Positions 13,301-26,315 of a stretch of 64,000 bases of DNA are shown one piece after another. Position 1 is the first letter of the stretch. Every line of letters starts with the position of its first letter. The stretch lies in the NCBI RefSeq assembly GCF_019925205.1, contig NC_083567.1, forward strand, positions 8,742,001 to 8,806,000, given 5' to 3'. The DNA is from Metopolophium dirhodum (lineage: Eukaryota; Arthropoda; Insecta; Hemiptera; Aphididae). Made by a program: the position numbers and the translations under genes. Under the pieces are notes generated by a model that ran no database searches, had not been told where the DNA came from, and was given only the letters and a program-made list of their open reading frames with translations.

Positions 13301-15444
13301 TTTCAAAACATAATACATATTATGTTACCTACTTCTAAGTTCTAATTATTGTGATTATTTGTGAACATTTTTAATAAGCTAAAATAGATCGATGATTTGA
13401 AGTTAAAAAAACTGTGAATGAACAGTATTTTTTTCTGACAAAAAGTTATCATACCTAGTACATAAGGTATTGCCAAATTATTATAACTAAAGAAAATGAT
13501 AGCTAAAAAATTGAAAAGGTTATATTTTAGACGGAAAGGGAAACTGTTTGTTTGTTCGTGAAATAACTAAGTATGAGGTTATTGCGATAAAAAATTAAAA
13601 ACCAACTATCGCTCGTGCTTGCCCTATTGGCTATTATATACATTGAGTTTATATTGTCACCCGATCTGTATAATTTGTATAATATATACAATATTTACGT
13701 GTACATTTTAATAAATTATTATGGCGTAAATTAACAACGGAAAATATACGTTTCCTATCCATACGCGACATTACGATTGCGTATATGACGTCACGTGGAT
13801 TACCTATATTTCAATCATATTATATTAAGTTTTACTTTCAACGCATAAAAAAGAAATAATCAAGAAATAATTTGGAAATAAGACATAAAATAGTAACAAT
13901 GTAATATTGTTGCCTTCCTCCGTCAATCATCTGGTAACTACAAAATATATTAGGTATATTTCAATAATTAAAAAAATCGTTGGTCAACATTTGTGTATGT
14001 AAGTATGATGCTGTATAATAAACCTATCAAACTGTAAATAACAAATATAGTAATTCTGTACACTTTCATTACTGTTGTTCCTTTAAATAAGGATTTGGAA
14101 AACCTACGACTATGAATTTGGCGAAGATGAAAGTCTGCCGCTTATTTTGGCAGAGAAAATAATATCCTTTCTGGCTTCTCGGAACAAATTTCTGATCTCG
14201 CCATTCTGTGTTTAATATTACACCTATCGTTTCCAGATAACCAGTAGCGACGTAGTAGCACCAAAAAAAAAAAACACAAATTTATTAGCATATTTTCAGT
14301 GTAGGTACCTACCTAAATATATCGAGTGCCTGCATGCACTCTTATACCTAGCGTTTAAGTTACCTGCAGGCTGTAGCAGCTCGATACTTACGACTATTGC
14401 GTGGCGCGTTTTTTAAGCCTACGATATACCCTACGGCCGTCGATATTTTCTTCGTTTATCGACCTCACGACTAATTCACCACCAAACGTCCAACGCATAT
14501 ATTTAAAAGAATATAATAAAATATTATCAGTTCGTATGTATATAGGTTCAACGGTTTAACATTTTTAAATACATACTCGACTAACCTATATACTATAATG
14601 CATATAATATTATGCAGATGTCGGACTGGTGTCATGCTATATCGCGACGGTGCCATTTCCGCAATTACTATTGTTTTCGACGATTTTAATTTTACCTTTG
14701 ATCGTGCCTTATCCTGCAGAGTTTTAAGAAAGAAAATAAAGGTTGAAGTTGGCGAATTAATTTCCAATTTTTAAAACATATTTTTTATTCGTCACTCTAG
14801 CGTGTTTATCTTTTTAGTATTTAAATTTTTTTTCTGTAATCATATTGAGTTGTTGAGATGAGTAGAAATCGTTTTTATTTTTAGTTTTTGACACGCAAGG
14901 CATATACTAATAATTATTAATTTCTTATTGACTATTAAAATATTTAATGATTGAATTAATGTTTACATTAAAATGTAAGTTGGAAATAGCTTTACCTAAA
15001 GGTCATATTACAATCGTCAAAAATGGCACAGACAGACTCACCCAATCCAACAGAAACCGGTAAATTCGGAAAAAAAATTTTCTGTACGTATATAACGGTT
15101 TATGAATAATCACGATATGTATTCCTATACGTATAGGAATACAAGTATAGGTACATAATATCTAATATTAGTACAACCAGTCCACCAGGATTTTATATGA
15201 GCGGGGGTCCAAGAACTACAAATCTATTATTAACGAAATATAAACAATATTTTGCACAATAAACATGTCAACTATCCAATCAATCAAAAAATGCAACATA
15301 ATATAGAAATAATCAAAACTTTTGATTGTTTATTTATTTGATATTTGACAGGGAGCGGGCCCGGAGTCCATCCCTTTCGGTGCGCCACCGGTACGTAAAA
15401 TAACATTGTAAATTTAATGTATAAAGACGATGGTGGATACTGAC
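10383..15444. other. AT-rich, mostly featureless
   Basis: Contains a perfect 24-bp palindrome at 10986-11009 (core CTATATATAG) and a perfect 26-bp palindrome at 15118-15143 (core CCTATACGTATAGG). A 143-codon minus frame at 11248-11679 is Tyr/Ile-rich and looks like translated AT-rich DNA. No gene is supported. Confidence 0.5.
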
Positions 15445-15558
15445 CTTTAACTGGCTGTTGGTCCTCTGGTGCACTGCGGGCGGAGACGTCATGTACCCCT
15501 CCACGGTCATGGACTCCTTGGCGAAAACGCAACAGTCTGCCGAAGTGGAATCGATCAT
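15445..15558 (-). CDS. Orphan first-exon candidate, 38 codons
   Basis: On the minus strand an ATG opens MIDSTSADCCVFAKESMT, and the frame runs to TNSQLK followed by a GTCAGT splice donor at 15444-15439. The 114 nt are GC-rich with balanced codon use, unlike the AT-rich surroundings, and a GC-rich region upstream (15600-16470) could be its promoter or 5' UTR. I do not recognise the product and found no downstream exon toward lower coordinates. It may be the first coding exon of a gene with long introns, or a chance open stretch in a GC-rich regulatory island. Confidence 0.3.
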
Positions 15559-16500
15559 GATTTCGACGCGGGAGATTTCAATACCTAGCTGATATTATCG
15601 TAAGGGTGCACGATCTGGCTCGGGGGCTACGCGGTCGGCGCACTCGCGACTTGGAAAACCACCCGTGGAAACCCAACAATAATATTAATCAAACGCACCC
15701 TCTCAACGCTTTTCCCGTCGCTGTGCAACAGTATACCACAGACGGTGTTCGGCGTACACGATCGACGATCGTACGAGATATTACGCGGCGTATATACAAT
15801 ACCGATGGTAATTATATTTTATATTATAACGATCGCCTGCTGCAGTATAGAACCACAGCAATACGATATCGTACGATATTATTTTCACGCTCGCGTACTA
15901 TCGTGGTCGTAGTCGTCGTCGTCGTCTTACGCGAATCCTGTATAAATATATGGCTCTGTGCGACGTGTCGCGCGAGTAATGCGGCGACTGCTCTGCGACG
16001 GGCACCTGTTGCGACTGTTGCGGCTACAATACTATCATCGTGCCAAATGTTGCGGCAGTGCGTATGGAATTATTATTATTATTAAAGTAGGCAGTGAGAA
16101 AACCGGTACCGGCGGTACCGATATAGTAAAAAATCACGCCATCGCCGACCACCACTCCGCTACCGGCATCGCTCGAGCGGACTTGGAACAAAAATAATAA
16201 CAATAATAATAATAATAATGATTTAATATTATGTACGTGTATATAGTACGCGCGTATAGAGGTATACATTATGTACCTATACGTATATATAATAATAATA
16301 ATAATAATAATTTGTACTGCGATAATAACGCGTATAATAATAATTGTAAATACGTCGTCGTCTTGCCCGTCAAAGTGGTGGAACGTTCGTTCACCTTGAC
16401 GTTGTCGACGTTCGTATTATTTCGTAACTATAGCGCGTGAACACGCTCGACGGCATGTGCAGTTCTGATGACGACGTTTGTAGGATGGACGCACACGTTG
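15559..16500. other. GC-rich island with simple repeats
   Basis: A sharp rise in GC and CpG content over the AT-rich background, containing GTCGTCGTCGTCGTC near 15914, ATT/AAT runs near 16070, 16197 and 16290, and CGCGCG-rich words. Reading frames across it are full of simple-repeat translations, so none is called. It may be a promoter/5' UTR for the orphan exon at 15445. Confidence 0.35.
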
Positions 16501-16830
16501 TGTCTTAGTTTGTTAACACGTACAATGTATATTATAAAAAAAAAAATAGTTTTATTACGTGCATAATAGGGAGGTACTAGACTACTACCTGGTGGGGCCC
16601 AGCACCCCCCCCCCCCCCCCCAAATTTAATTATTATTTGAAATCGCATACCTATGATAATTTGATAATTCGAAATGAATTTATTTAGAAAAACATTATTT
16701 TATCGCAGTTATATAACCGTTGTAAGTTACAACATCTGCACATAAACCGATCGATGCATATTGCTATAATATTAATTATTATACCCACGAATCACAATGT
16801 GATTAAAGTATTATTATACCATAGTGACAT

Positions 16831-17009
16831 AGGCGCAAATTGACTAAATTTTTTGGGGGGACTCGAGCCCCCCTCCCCATAGGCCATATTGCTTAGTACC
16901 ACAGAATATAAAAATTAGTACTAATTACTAGATTTTGAATTGGGGGGACTTGACCGACATATGGGGGGACTAAGTTCCCCTAAGCCTCCCCCCCTTATTT
17001 GCGCTAATG
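16831..17009. mobile_element. G-rich mini-element with 11-bp target duplication
   Basis: A 179-bp insert flanked by the direct repeat CATAGTGACAT (16820-16830 and 17010-17020). Short inverted ends: AGGCGCAAAT on the left against ATTTGCGCT near the right. Inside are several GGGGGG/CCCCCC tracts and a repeated GGGGGGACT word. The superfamily is not recognised. An 11-bp duplication would suit a Mutator-like element or target-primed retrotransposition. Confidence 0.7.
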
Positions 17010-17274
17010 CATAGTGACATAGTATAATTTACTCACCAACATATCGAATTACGTTTTTAGTGTTTTACTTATTCTTATATTGATATTACATGTACATTGT
17101 ACAATTGTAAATGGTAATTAGGTAACAAATATGGTTTTGTACAAATTATAACAATTAATAAATTTTTTATATATTTAACAATTAACAAATTTCACATTTT
17201 TTGATACCTAATTTAATTTAGAAGCGAGTTATGAAGATTTTTAAATTGTAATATTTTACATGTTTATAGTTATA

Positions 17275-17407
17275 GGCAGCATTTTGGGGAGGTCACGAGA
17301 TTGGTCACCAGAAAAAATATTGAGAGGGCATATAGTTATCATTTTAAATGGATTAATAAATTCTGATCAATTTTTGTCCCCCCAATAATTAGAGCCAAAT
17401 GCCGCAT
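17275..17407. mobile_element. Second mini-element with 15-bp target duplication
   Basis: A 133-bp insert flanked by a perfect 15-bp direct repeat, ATGTTTATAGTTATA (17260-17274 and 17408-17422). Inverted termini GGCAGCATTTTGG and, on the other strand, ATGCGGCATTTGG. It contains GGGGAGGTCACGAG and a CCCCCC tract, resembling the element 265 bp upstream in style. No coding capacity. Confidence 0.7.
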
Positions 17408-17422
17408 ATGTTTATAGTTATA

Positions 17423-18879
17423 ACTCACTTAAGAATAAATAAAAACCCGAACATAACAAATCACGGACAATTTTTTTACCTTAAAGTTTATTAATAGATA
17501 AATCCATTCTATTAAAACTGACGAAGTTAAACGAGAGTTAGACCATACATTTTCCTTATAGGTAAACGCATTTGTAAGACGGATGAAACGCATATACGAA
17601 TGAGACATCCTCTTAAGGAAAACATAAACAAAATGTACCTATTTACTAATTTGTATAAAATGGTTTAATGGCCATCACTTAAACAATTGCATCTGCAGGT
17701 ACACCTGTTAGAGCCATAAGAATCAAAACATGTTTATTGCACAAAAAACTGTGGAAATTATAGCTTATAGCTTATCAATTCTGAATATTTAAAATTATAT
17801 TGTAATTGGTAATAGACCCCGAAAAAGTGTAAAACTATTAAATACTTTCATTAAAGTAACAATAAAAGAAAAATTAAAATTATCGTACCTAGAGTAAAAA
17901 TAATTAAAAACCTGGGAGAGCAACAATGAAATTAGTTTTAGATTGCATGTTATTCAAAAAAACAAAATTTCGTCGTATGGTCAACTAGACAAATCCGATT
18001 GTTAAATACAGTGTATATACTGATACGTATCATATAAATATGGAGATGTCTGGTTTCTATATTCATTATACGAGTATAATATATTATATTATAATTTCGT
18101 AGTGCAACAATTCGACATCTCCGCTTTTTATTTTTTCATTTTAAGATCATACAAATTTGATTTTGACAATATTTTCTCTGGCAACTACTTATACGAGTTT
18201 ATTGATGTGGGATATATTTTTTGTTAATTTTTAAAACATTTTAAGTGTTACCAGGTCTTTTAATTGTTTTGTTAACGAGAAAATGGGCATCGGTGAACGG
18301 TGCACACTGCATCTAGATTTGTGAATTAATTCGATCAAGATAATATAGAACATGATATATTTTAGGACTTGGAGGTTCAAACTAATCTCTTAACTTTCCT
18401 GATATCTCTATTCTCTAATAAAAACAATCTCTGAAACTTTCGTCGAAATCGGTCGAGTAGTGTTATCATAGAATAGATTAAATGTAATCTATTCTGTGGT
18501 TTTATAGTCTTCTAGCCATGGCTAAATATAATATGTAGCCATGCTACTAACTAGTATAGTAGCTACAAGCAAAGGGAGGCGTTATTGTTGTATACGCCCT
18601 AGTGTCCAACAATAACAGTAAATATAATATTATTTTATTTAAAAATAATCCCATTGCAACGCGGTTCAGCTATAATGGTTACGAAATTTATTATTTCAGA
18701 AAACCCTAACGTTTTTAAAACTATTATTTTTACATAATTTTAATATTTAGGTCGTCACAAAAAAATAATATTTTTTACCATTTTTTATCGTTATCACTTT
18801 TTAAATTTTTACTTAAATAACCCCATACATTTTTATTTTATTTTGCTAATCAAAATTTTTTTGGTGTATCTTTATCTAT
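17423..18879. other. AT-rich with one solo repeat end
   Basis: Apart from the TTAA-family fragment near 17569-17612 nothing is recognisable. A CATCTCC / GGAGATG pair near 18042 and 18116 hints at another decayed fold-back. Confidence 0.4.
17569..17612 (-). repeat. Solo right end of the TTAA fold-back family
   Basis: CATTTGTAAGACGGATGAAA then CATATACGAATGAGACATCCTC, followed by TTAA at 17613-17616. The left end is not found nearby. Confidence 0.55.
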
Positions 18880-19455
18880 AAAATCAAATTTTGAACAAAT
18901 TTTTTTTTAGTCCATGAGAATTTAAAGTTTAGACGAGTGGTGTAGTAGACCAACATTTTGGCGGGGAACCTAGTTGTATTACTCCATTACTCCACTCCGC
19001 TTATCCAAACTTTAAATACTTATATAACTCATAAACTACTTAATATAAGGTTCCTGATATATTGTTACAATAGCAGTTAAAAAATTTTAAAAACAGAATG
19101 GCACAAATTTTTTTTATAAAATATAGAATTTTGACAAAATTTATCAAATTTTAAATTTTAAAAATGCTTTATATAGTCAAAATTTATAAAATGTGTAACT
19201 TTTATATCTAAAGATTGAAAATTCAAAACAAGGTTCCAAGTACCCAATAATTTGTAATAAATTACATTATTCACAGTAATATATTATCATCAAAAATACT
19301 TGGTAATATATAATGTCATAGGCTGACTGACCGTATTCGCTCAGAATCATTTTTCGTATACAACGATAGGTATTATATTATCATTGAATCGAATTTAACA
19401 CCATCCATTACAGTGACCCACTTGTAACCTACTGTACATCAGAGCGACACCCACT
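18880..19455 (-). repeat. Interspersed repeat unit, minus orientation
   Basis: GGCTGACTGACCGTATTCGC, then CATTGAATCGAATTTAACAC and CATTACAGTGACCCACTTGT, occur here as the complement of the ordered motifs at 35850-35990. The rest is A/T-rich and noncoding. Borders are approximate. Confidence 0.55.
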
Positions 19456-22400
19456 TGGCCACCTTTTTTAACAGTACGTTCACAATTTCTAAATTCGCAC
19501 AGTTAAAAATCATACGAAATCTCATGAAACTTTCTGAAATTGTTAGTAAAAAATACTGTTAAAAATACTTTAAATGCCTACAATACAACATGCATAAAAT
19601 GAAACTCACTCTCAATAAGTCAATTTTTAAGATAGAAAAGTACTTTGTAAGTCGTAGATTTTTAAAAAATGTAATTTAATTAATATTTTTTATTTAGCAA
19701 AAAAAAACCCGAATAAAATTCAGGGTCATGCGTTCGAAATATTTTGTGTTTCCTTTATAGTGTTGAACACACTGCATAGGTGGTAGCTGTAGGCACCTAC
19801 GTTATTTGTATATACTATATAGTTATGTATAGTTGTACCTGTGCACAAATAATACTTATATAATATTATTATTAGGTATAGCAATTCAACGTATAAACGA
19901 GTATTTTTTGTTAAGACTGCTAATTTCGAAGGTCAAATGACAAAAAAAACTTGTCAAATAATAATTATACATTTATATTTTATACTACATTCGATATTGG
20001 ATGCTTGAACAAAAGACAATAGGTAGTCGTTTTGTAAACCGGATTATAATCTGAAGATATATTATTGGTATGGTATTATAGGAATACAAGATGCGAATTT
20101 AAATCTAATTAAACTTTATTTAAACTGCAGACCGCGAAGACGTTATTTATAGCTATACATGTATTATGTATATATTATATATAATATAAAAATACCACTC
20201 GCTCACTCATTCATCGCTACACCTTAAAAAACTACAAAACGTACGAACCTGAAATTTGGAATAATATAGTTCCTCTAAATTCTAATGCTTTAAATGTGCA
20301 ATAAGAAAGGATTTTATTCACATTTCAAAGAGGTGGTCAAACAGGATCTTGAGATTCAAGGTGGAAATTGAAACTCATTGTTTTGTATATAAATGGTTGC
20401 CATTGGTATATTAGGTACTTTTGGGCAGATCAGGTACAAACATACATCAAGTTGTCACTCTTTTGGCTTCGAATTAAAAAACTATATCTTAAAACCAAAA
20501 ATATGTGTGACACATTGTGTGTAGGCGTGTAGCTAATATTGTCAAAAACTACTCAATCGAATTCGACGAAAATCTCAAAGATTCTTTTTAGAGATGTCAG
20601 AAAAGTTGCTTTGCGTTTCTATAGCAATAAACAAAGCGTTACGAAAATTGGTTAGAAAAAATCAAGTTGCACCTACCCAGCCTAAAACATATCTTAAACA
20701 TACCTATCTTTAAAACTGTGGGTCAGCTGTAATGAGCATAACTCTCTTTAAAATTAAAATATAAAATGAAACCTATGAGATTCACAATTCACTAGATAGT
20801 AACATATTCTTACTTGAAAACATGATAATATGACAATAACCTACTAATTTCAAATAATTATTTCTACTAGGTACCAGCCACCAGGTACCTATTACGCTAT
20901 TATAATCTGTAAGATTCTGTAACCAATTGCAAACATTTATAAACAGAAAATTATTTCCGATTTCCATCGTAAATCTTAAAATTATTGCGCACAGAGAAAA
21001 TTGTATTACAAAATGTCAAAAGGACGTATAGGCGCGATAACAGGAGTACAGCCAGTACAGGACGCATGATTCGTCCACAACGAATTTTATATTTTTATAA
21101 TTAATTATATCGATAGATAATATTACACAAAAACGATCATAGGTATCACTCTTATTATTAAATCGCAACGATTTCTCTTTGTCGTTTTGTGCAGATATAT
21201 CATCATCCGGTGAATTAGAGAAATAATTATTACGAGTTGATTTTATAGATACCTATCGGCTATCGTCAGATTATTGTGCAGATGTAGTGTCGTCAATTCG
21301 TCATAATGGAAAAGTAATTTTATTTCACATTGTGGTATTGACTATTGTGCGCACCCTGTCTACATACTATACACCATATCGTAGACACTATCCATAAGTA
21401 GGCTCTTACTAAGTACCAATTTATAATTTTTTTTATTGTTTGACACTTATTGCAAGCCTTATGTTGAATTTTTTAATGATAGAAAATTTATCAATAAGCA
21501 TATTGTCATTTCACCCAATAGTAATATTATTATTTATTAGTAATAAATTATTACATTCGTCTTAAAGTACCTAATCAGCTTTATAATTTGGATAGTTAGC
21601 TCAAGTACCAATTCAATTGATGTTGTCGTAGGTAATTTTGTATGTACCTATTATTACTATAATTATAATAATACTCAAATTAAGAGTTTATTTTTTAGAA
21701 GTCCACATGATATTTTTAAAATATCTGGTCACTATACGTCTATCTCTATACCTACATATTGATTGAAAATAAAATGAATCACACATTTGAAATACATGGT
21801 AAAATCATATCCCAATATACTTTTAATTATTGAAATCCCAATTTGCTTCTAGAATAGTTTGAAGGATTTGAAAAAATACAAATATTTTATAATTTTTTTT
21901 TTTATTAAATTTCATACAACTTTTTCTTTTTTATAAAAAAATTTTCTTAGTATTAGTTAGTGGTATATCAACTTGATGTTATAGGAGGTTGGAGCAAAAC
22001 ATAAAGTATAATGTTCATTTTTTAATAATACTATTATCCCAATTACAAAATTACCTATACAGGATACAGTAGTTTATAGATACAATGTTGGAAAATTAAA
22101 ACTTAATTCTAATACATCTCAGTATGAAAATGTCTATTAATAAATTATATTGTTTTATAACTTAAATTAAAAGTTAAATCCTATATCAGGAATCAAAAAT
22201 TAAAAATAGTAGTACCTGATTAGTTAGTGTAGCCGTGTAGGTAATGTATTAAAGGATAATATTTAGTTATTTAGTAATACATCTTGTAAATATTGCTTGT
22301 TGGAGAATTAATAAATTATTATTATTATTAAATAAGTAATTTTAATTTCCATGAATTACCTAAGTATTTTATTTTTTGTTAACACTTTTAATTCTATATT

Positions 22401-23216
22401 CTGTTTGTCATAAGTTGATCAACTTTATTTTTTTGAGTATGTGGAGTATGGTGAAAGCGTTGTGACAATACAATTTATTACGCATACACCGTGGTGTTTT
22501 TCAACGTGAAACTGTAGAACTACAGTGAATAGTATTGTTACGAAGTCCCCATAATCCGCGTGCGCAAAAAAAAAGTGGATCAACTTACGACGAAAATACG
22601 AAGTTACGAGTATTAATTTTGAAAGTGTAATATTACTAATATTTATTTATCACAAAACTCAGTGATGTATAAACTGTTTGATTTTCAAACCAGGCTTATC
22701 TCAGTTCAAAAAAAAATTTTTAAAATGCAAATATTGGAATCAAATCAGTCAATTGATTAATAGTTTGGTTTAAAAATCAAATCAAAGACATTAATGTGCA
22801 TACTGCATATCAAATTTTATTAAAAAAAAGTTCACATTTTTTGTCAAAATTGCATTGGTTTTATTAGTTTTTAAATCTTAATTCAAGTTCAGTTTAGATT
22901 TAGATAAAATTTGCATATTGGGTTCAATATTCAGTCTCAAAAATCATAAAATCACTTAAATCAGTTTATAGAAGGGTAGCCGCAGCCTAAATTCTTAAAA
23001 TAATATCAACTTCTAAAAATAATAACTATTAAGTTTAATAGCATGTATGAAATAATAGTTAATACAGAACTAATTAATAATAATTTGTTTCATATTGGAT
23101 AAATGTTATCAATGTCATTATCATTAAGAAAGATAAAATAATAAACATTTGTTTTATCTGTATTTTTTTAATAAAAGTTTAAGTCTAAGTTATAGTACAT
23201 GATATAAACACAAATA
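19456..23216. other. AT-rich gene-free stretch left of GAR1
   Basis: No exon with splice support and no clear element. Paired GGTACCAG/CCAGGTACC words near 20871-20887 are a small inverted repeat. Confidence 0.5.
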
Positions 23217-23226
23217 TTTATTTATT
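23217..23226 (-). terminator. GAR1 poly(A) signal
   Basis: On the minus strand two overlapping AATAAA hexamers (AATAAATAAA) lie about 31 nt past the GAR1 stop codon. This would give a very short 3' UTR. The placement is inferred from the motif only. Confidence 0.55.
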
Positions 23227-23257
23227 TAATAATTACAATTTTTTTTTATCATTTTTT

Positions 23258-25967
23258 TCATCTCCTGAAACCTCGTCCTCCTCCCCCTCCTCGTCCACCA
23301 CCAAATCCTCGTCCTCCACCGCCTCCGCCACGTCCAAATCCACCGCCTCCACCACCACGTCCAAAACCACCGCCTCCACGACCTCCACCACCACCACGTC
23401 CAAAACCACCACCTCCACGGCCGCCACCACCTCTACCGCGTCCTCTTCCACCACCACCTCCTCTACCTCTCTGGCCACCAGGTTGAGATAAAAATTTCTT
23501 CAATGGTAACAGTTTTGCTGGATCAATGTATAACTAAAATATAAAACAATTTTAACAACTTAAAAGTATCTAATTATAACTAATAATAACTATAAAATTA
23601 TCTTTACCTTGTCAGCTCCTTTGAAAGATTTTGATTTAATTTCAGAGTTTAACTTTATGGACACAAAATAATCACTGTATGTGCCAAATATTTCATCTAT
23701 TTTTCCAATTTGTTGTTTATTAGCAAAATATATAGGGGCATTAAAGTATGGAACATCTTCCATTTCAGCCTTGCAAATAATGTCATCTTGACAAGCATGA
23801 GTAAAATAACCCAGAGGCACTACCTAAAGAAACAAATGAAATGATAATTATGATTTTTCATTATAAATAACTCAATAAATACATTTTAATCCCTACTAAT
23901 TATTAATGTTGTACTTGGCAGTAATGTTTAGCGAAAATGAAAAAAAAATAACAATGATAAAATTACTGAACTGCATATGAGAACACAAGTTGTATACAAG
24001 TTGTGCAATTAAAAAATCCTCTTATAAGAAGTTTCCATTTTCATTAATTTGGTATAATTTTGATTGGAACAATATGAACAAAAATACAATTCTTACTAAT
24101 AATGAATATATGTAGGTATTAATTAAAATAATGATGAAAACATAGAAAACGGAATCCTATCATAATCTGATAAGGATACAAGTTTTTTAGTACTTTGCGT
24201 GTGCCATGTTTACAGTTCAGTGCATCAAATACAAATACCTATATAGACCCATATAGAATACCTGAATAATCAATTTTGACTAAACAATAAAAATATTGTT
24301 AACTCCACTGAAATATAAATGCAGGTCAAAATATTTAGGTGAAGTACAAACTAAATAGTTTGTTATAATTCCATGAAAAATAATATATATTATTTCTATA
24401 AAGAATCGCAAAAAAAAACCCAAAACTTAAGAGGACGCACGCTACATCCGCTACACCTTCAATATCACAAATTAAATAAGTTTAAAACTTCATTATTTAT
24501 GAGATTTTCAAACTTGAATAACTTTTTTTTTAGTTCTGATATCAAAAAAATAAAAACTGTTGCACAATAAATGTTCTCCTCTATAAAGTGTGAAAATGTA
24601 GTTGCTTGGTTTGGACTACAGCCCGAGTGGTTCTTGCCAACGCAAAACAGTTTTTGCTATGTTTTACATTTATAAGACAGAGACAACACATGCGGGTGTA
24701 ATGTCTTCTTAAATACTTTTAAAAATTAGAAAAATTGTACTAAAAGACACAATTCACTCCAATCAGTGCAATGTATTACACTGTATAACAGATTTAAAAT
24801 AAATACAATAAAAATATAAAATTATAAAACTTATTTTGTAGTCATCTTTAAGATGCAACTAGTATGCAACCACTATTAGGTAAGTTTGTTATCTCAATAG
24901 TACAAAAATAATGTCAATAGATGCTCCATTCTTTCACGCTGTCACATTTAGTACAACTTTTAGACTTATTTAGCCTTTATACTATTATGTATACAGATTG
25001 TATATTTTCTAACTTATATATTTTTATAGGTAGGAGAAAAAATAGCACAGACCAAGCTCTACAATTTTTATTTTCATAATTTACCTTTCATAACATAATA
25101 TGTAAAAATAATCTAGTATGTACAACTACAAGGTGGGACATTACATACTTATTTGATTTTCTAAAATTAGCTAAGTTTAAATATGTAGACAAATTATATT
25201 ATGGCTAGGGTTAGTGGTTACCTCAGATATTTATATATTATATTAAATACCACCGATAAATGTTGATGAGGATGTTTTTCTCAAAGCTGTCCAGATCTAG
25301 TACACATTAGTAGCCCACAATATTTAGAATTTCCTCATAAGCAGTAACTTACTTGATACACAATGTATCCTAAACCTAGACCATGTTTAATAGTTGTATA
25401 GTTATTTCTACCACTAATTTATTAATATAAAGAAAGATGTTAAGAAAAAGAAAATAATCTATGAAATTGAACAATATAAAAATGTAAAATAATTCATACT
25501 TCTTCTGGAGGGCCTTGTTCTGCAAACCTATTGAAACCACCTCTTCCGCCACCGCGGCCTCCACCACCACCACGGAAATTACCACCTCCGCCTCCACGGC
25601 CACCACCATCACCTACAATTACAAAATAATGTTTTACATTTTTATCGTTATTATTAAATATAATCAATATTTAACATGAAAAGAAAAAATCAATAATAAT
25701 TAATTGATATAGGTACTTAGAAAAATATTTATTTGAAACAAATATTAAGCTGAAAACAAGTAAAATTATTTTACAAATCTTGAAGGTAATCGTAATGATT
25801 TTCAAGATTAAGTTAATAATTATGGAATTGTACTGCACATGATTCACATAAAATAGTATATCGGTACTTAAAACAATATTATATGATTTACCTCGGCCTC
25901 CTCGAAAACCACCACCTCCTCCACCACCACCACGACCAAAGCTATTTCTATTATTGTTGTAAGACAT
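23258..25967 (-). CDS. GAR1: H/ACA ribonucleoprotein complex subunit 1 (GAR1)
   Basis: GAR1 is a core protein of H/ACA snoRNPs, which pseudouridylate rRNA and snRNA in the nucleolus and Cajal bodies. Four coding exons are visible on the minus strand: 25967-25892, 25612-25500, 23823-23608 and 23533-23258. All have GT..AG borders and compatible phases, giving 226 residues, close to the usual animal length of about 217. Residues 11-55 are a Gly/Arg-rich arm. Residues of about 58-155 form the conserved beta-barrel core, with FTHACQDDIICKAE, VPYFNAPIYFANKQQIGKIDEIFG and the LYIDPAKLLPLKKFL segment that opens exon 4. The rest is a second long RGG tail. The start is the ATG opening MSYNNNRNSFGRG. 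The gene is divergent from the 53BP1-like gene, with a transposon between them. Intron 2 carries a fold-back MITE. The RGG exons are much GC-richer than their surroundings, as Gly/Arg codons require. Confidence 0.97.
24431..24708. mobile_element. TTAA-family fold-back MITE in GAR1 intron 2
   Basis: A 278-bp copy flanked by TTAA on both sides (24427-24430 and 24709-24712). The left end is GAGGACGCACGC. The right end shows TAAGACAGAGACAACACATG followed by CGGGTGTAATGTCTTC. The left arm is shortened compared with the copy at 9954. Noncoding. Confidence 0.75.
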
Positions 25968-26286
25968 CGGGATTCGGAATCAACATACACGATCAATAAT
26001 TATGAATTAAAAAATTAAAAAATTAAAAAATTGAGTATAAAACTAGAAATTTGAAAAAAAATATCACTTGTTTATATTTGACGTTTAAGCCGGATACATT
26101 TGAAATTTTCAATTTTGAAACGATTACAAACAACAAACGTGCTACTTATCAACAACTTGCTGTTACCACCTGTTATTAATTATTATGATCTAAGGTTACC
26201 ACGGTGTTGATGATAACCAAGAGTCACAAGAGACATCAGCTGATTCAATCCATGGTAATAACTATAATCCACGGTAGTAAGTTGTA
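25968..26286. promoter_or_regulatory. GAR1 5' flank, half of a divergent promoter
   Basis: This stretch lies between the GAR1 start codon and the left end of the Sailor-like transposon. It should hold the GAR1 5' UTR and promoter. The sequence is AT-rich and I see no convincing TATA box. The other half of the original GAR1/53BP1 intergenic space lies at 29384-29835, on the far side of the transposon. Confidence 0.5.
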
Positions 26287-26315
26287 AACTCTTTTTCAAA
26301 TGAGAACGCACCGGG
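26287..26315 (+). repeat. Left terminal inverted repeat of the Sailor-like element
   Basis: Starts AACTCTTTTTCAAATGAGAA and ends CGCACCGGG. It pairs with 29353-29381 on the opposite strand with one mismatch, and TA precedes it. Confidence 0.93.

Noticed and set aside
14471..14767. 98-codon minus frame with an acceptor-like CTGCAG near 14717
   Set aside because: The segment after the acceptor (DKARSKVKLKSSKT) has no recognisable family and the frame soon becomes AT-rich. Too weak to call an exon.
15606..16085. 159-codon open frame, plus strand
   Set aside because: Contains translated GTC and ATT simple repeats (poly-Val, Tyr/Asn runs). The GC-rich island keeps many frames open by chance.
23233..23478. 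Val/Glu-rich open frame, minus strand
   Set aside because: Out-of-frame reading of the GAR1 RGG-encoding exon.
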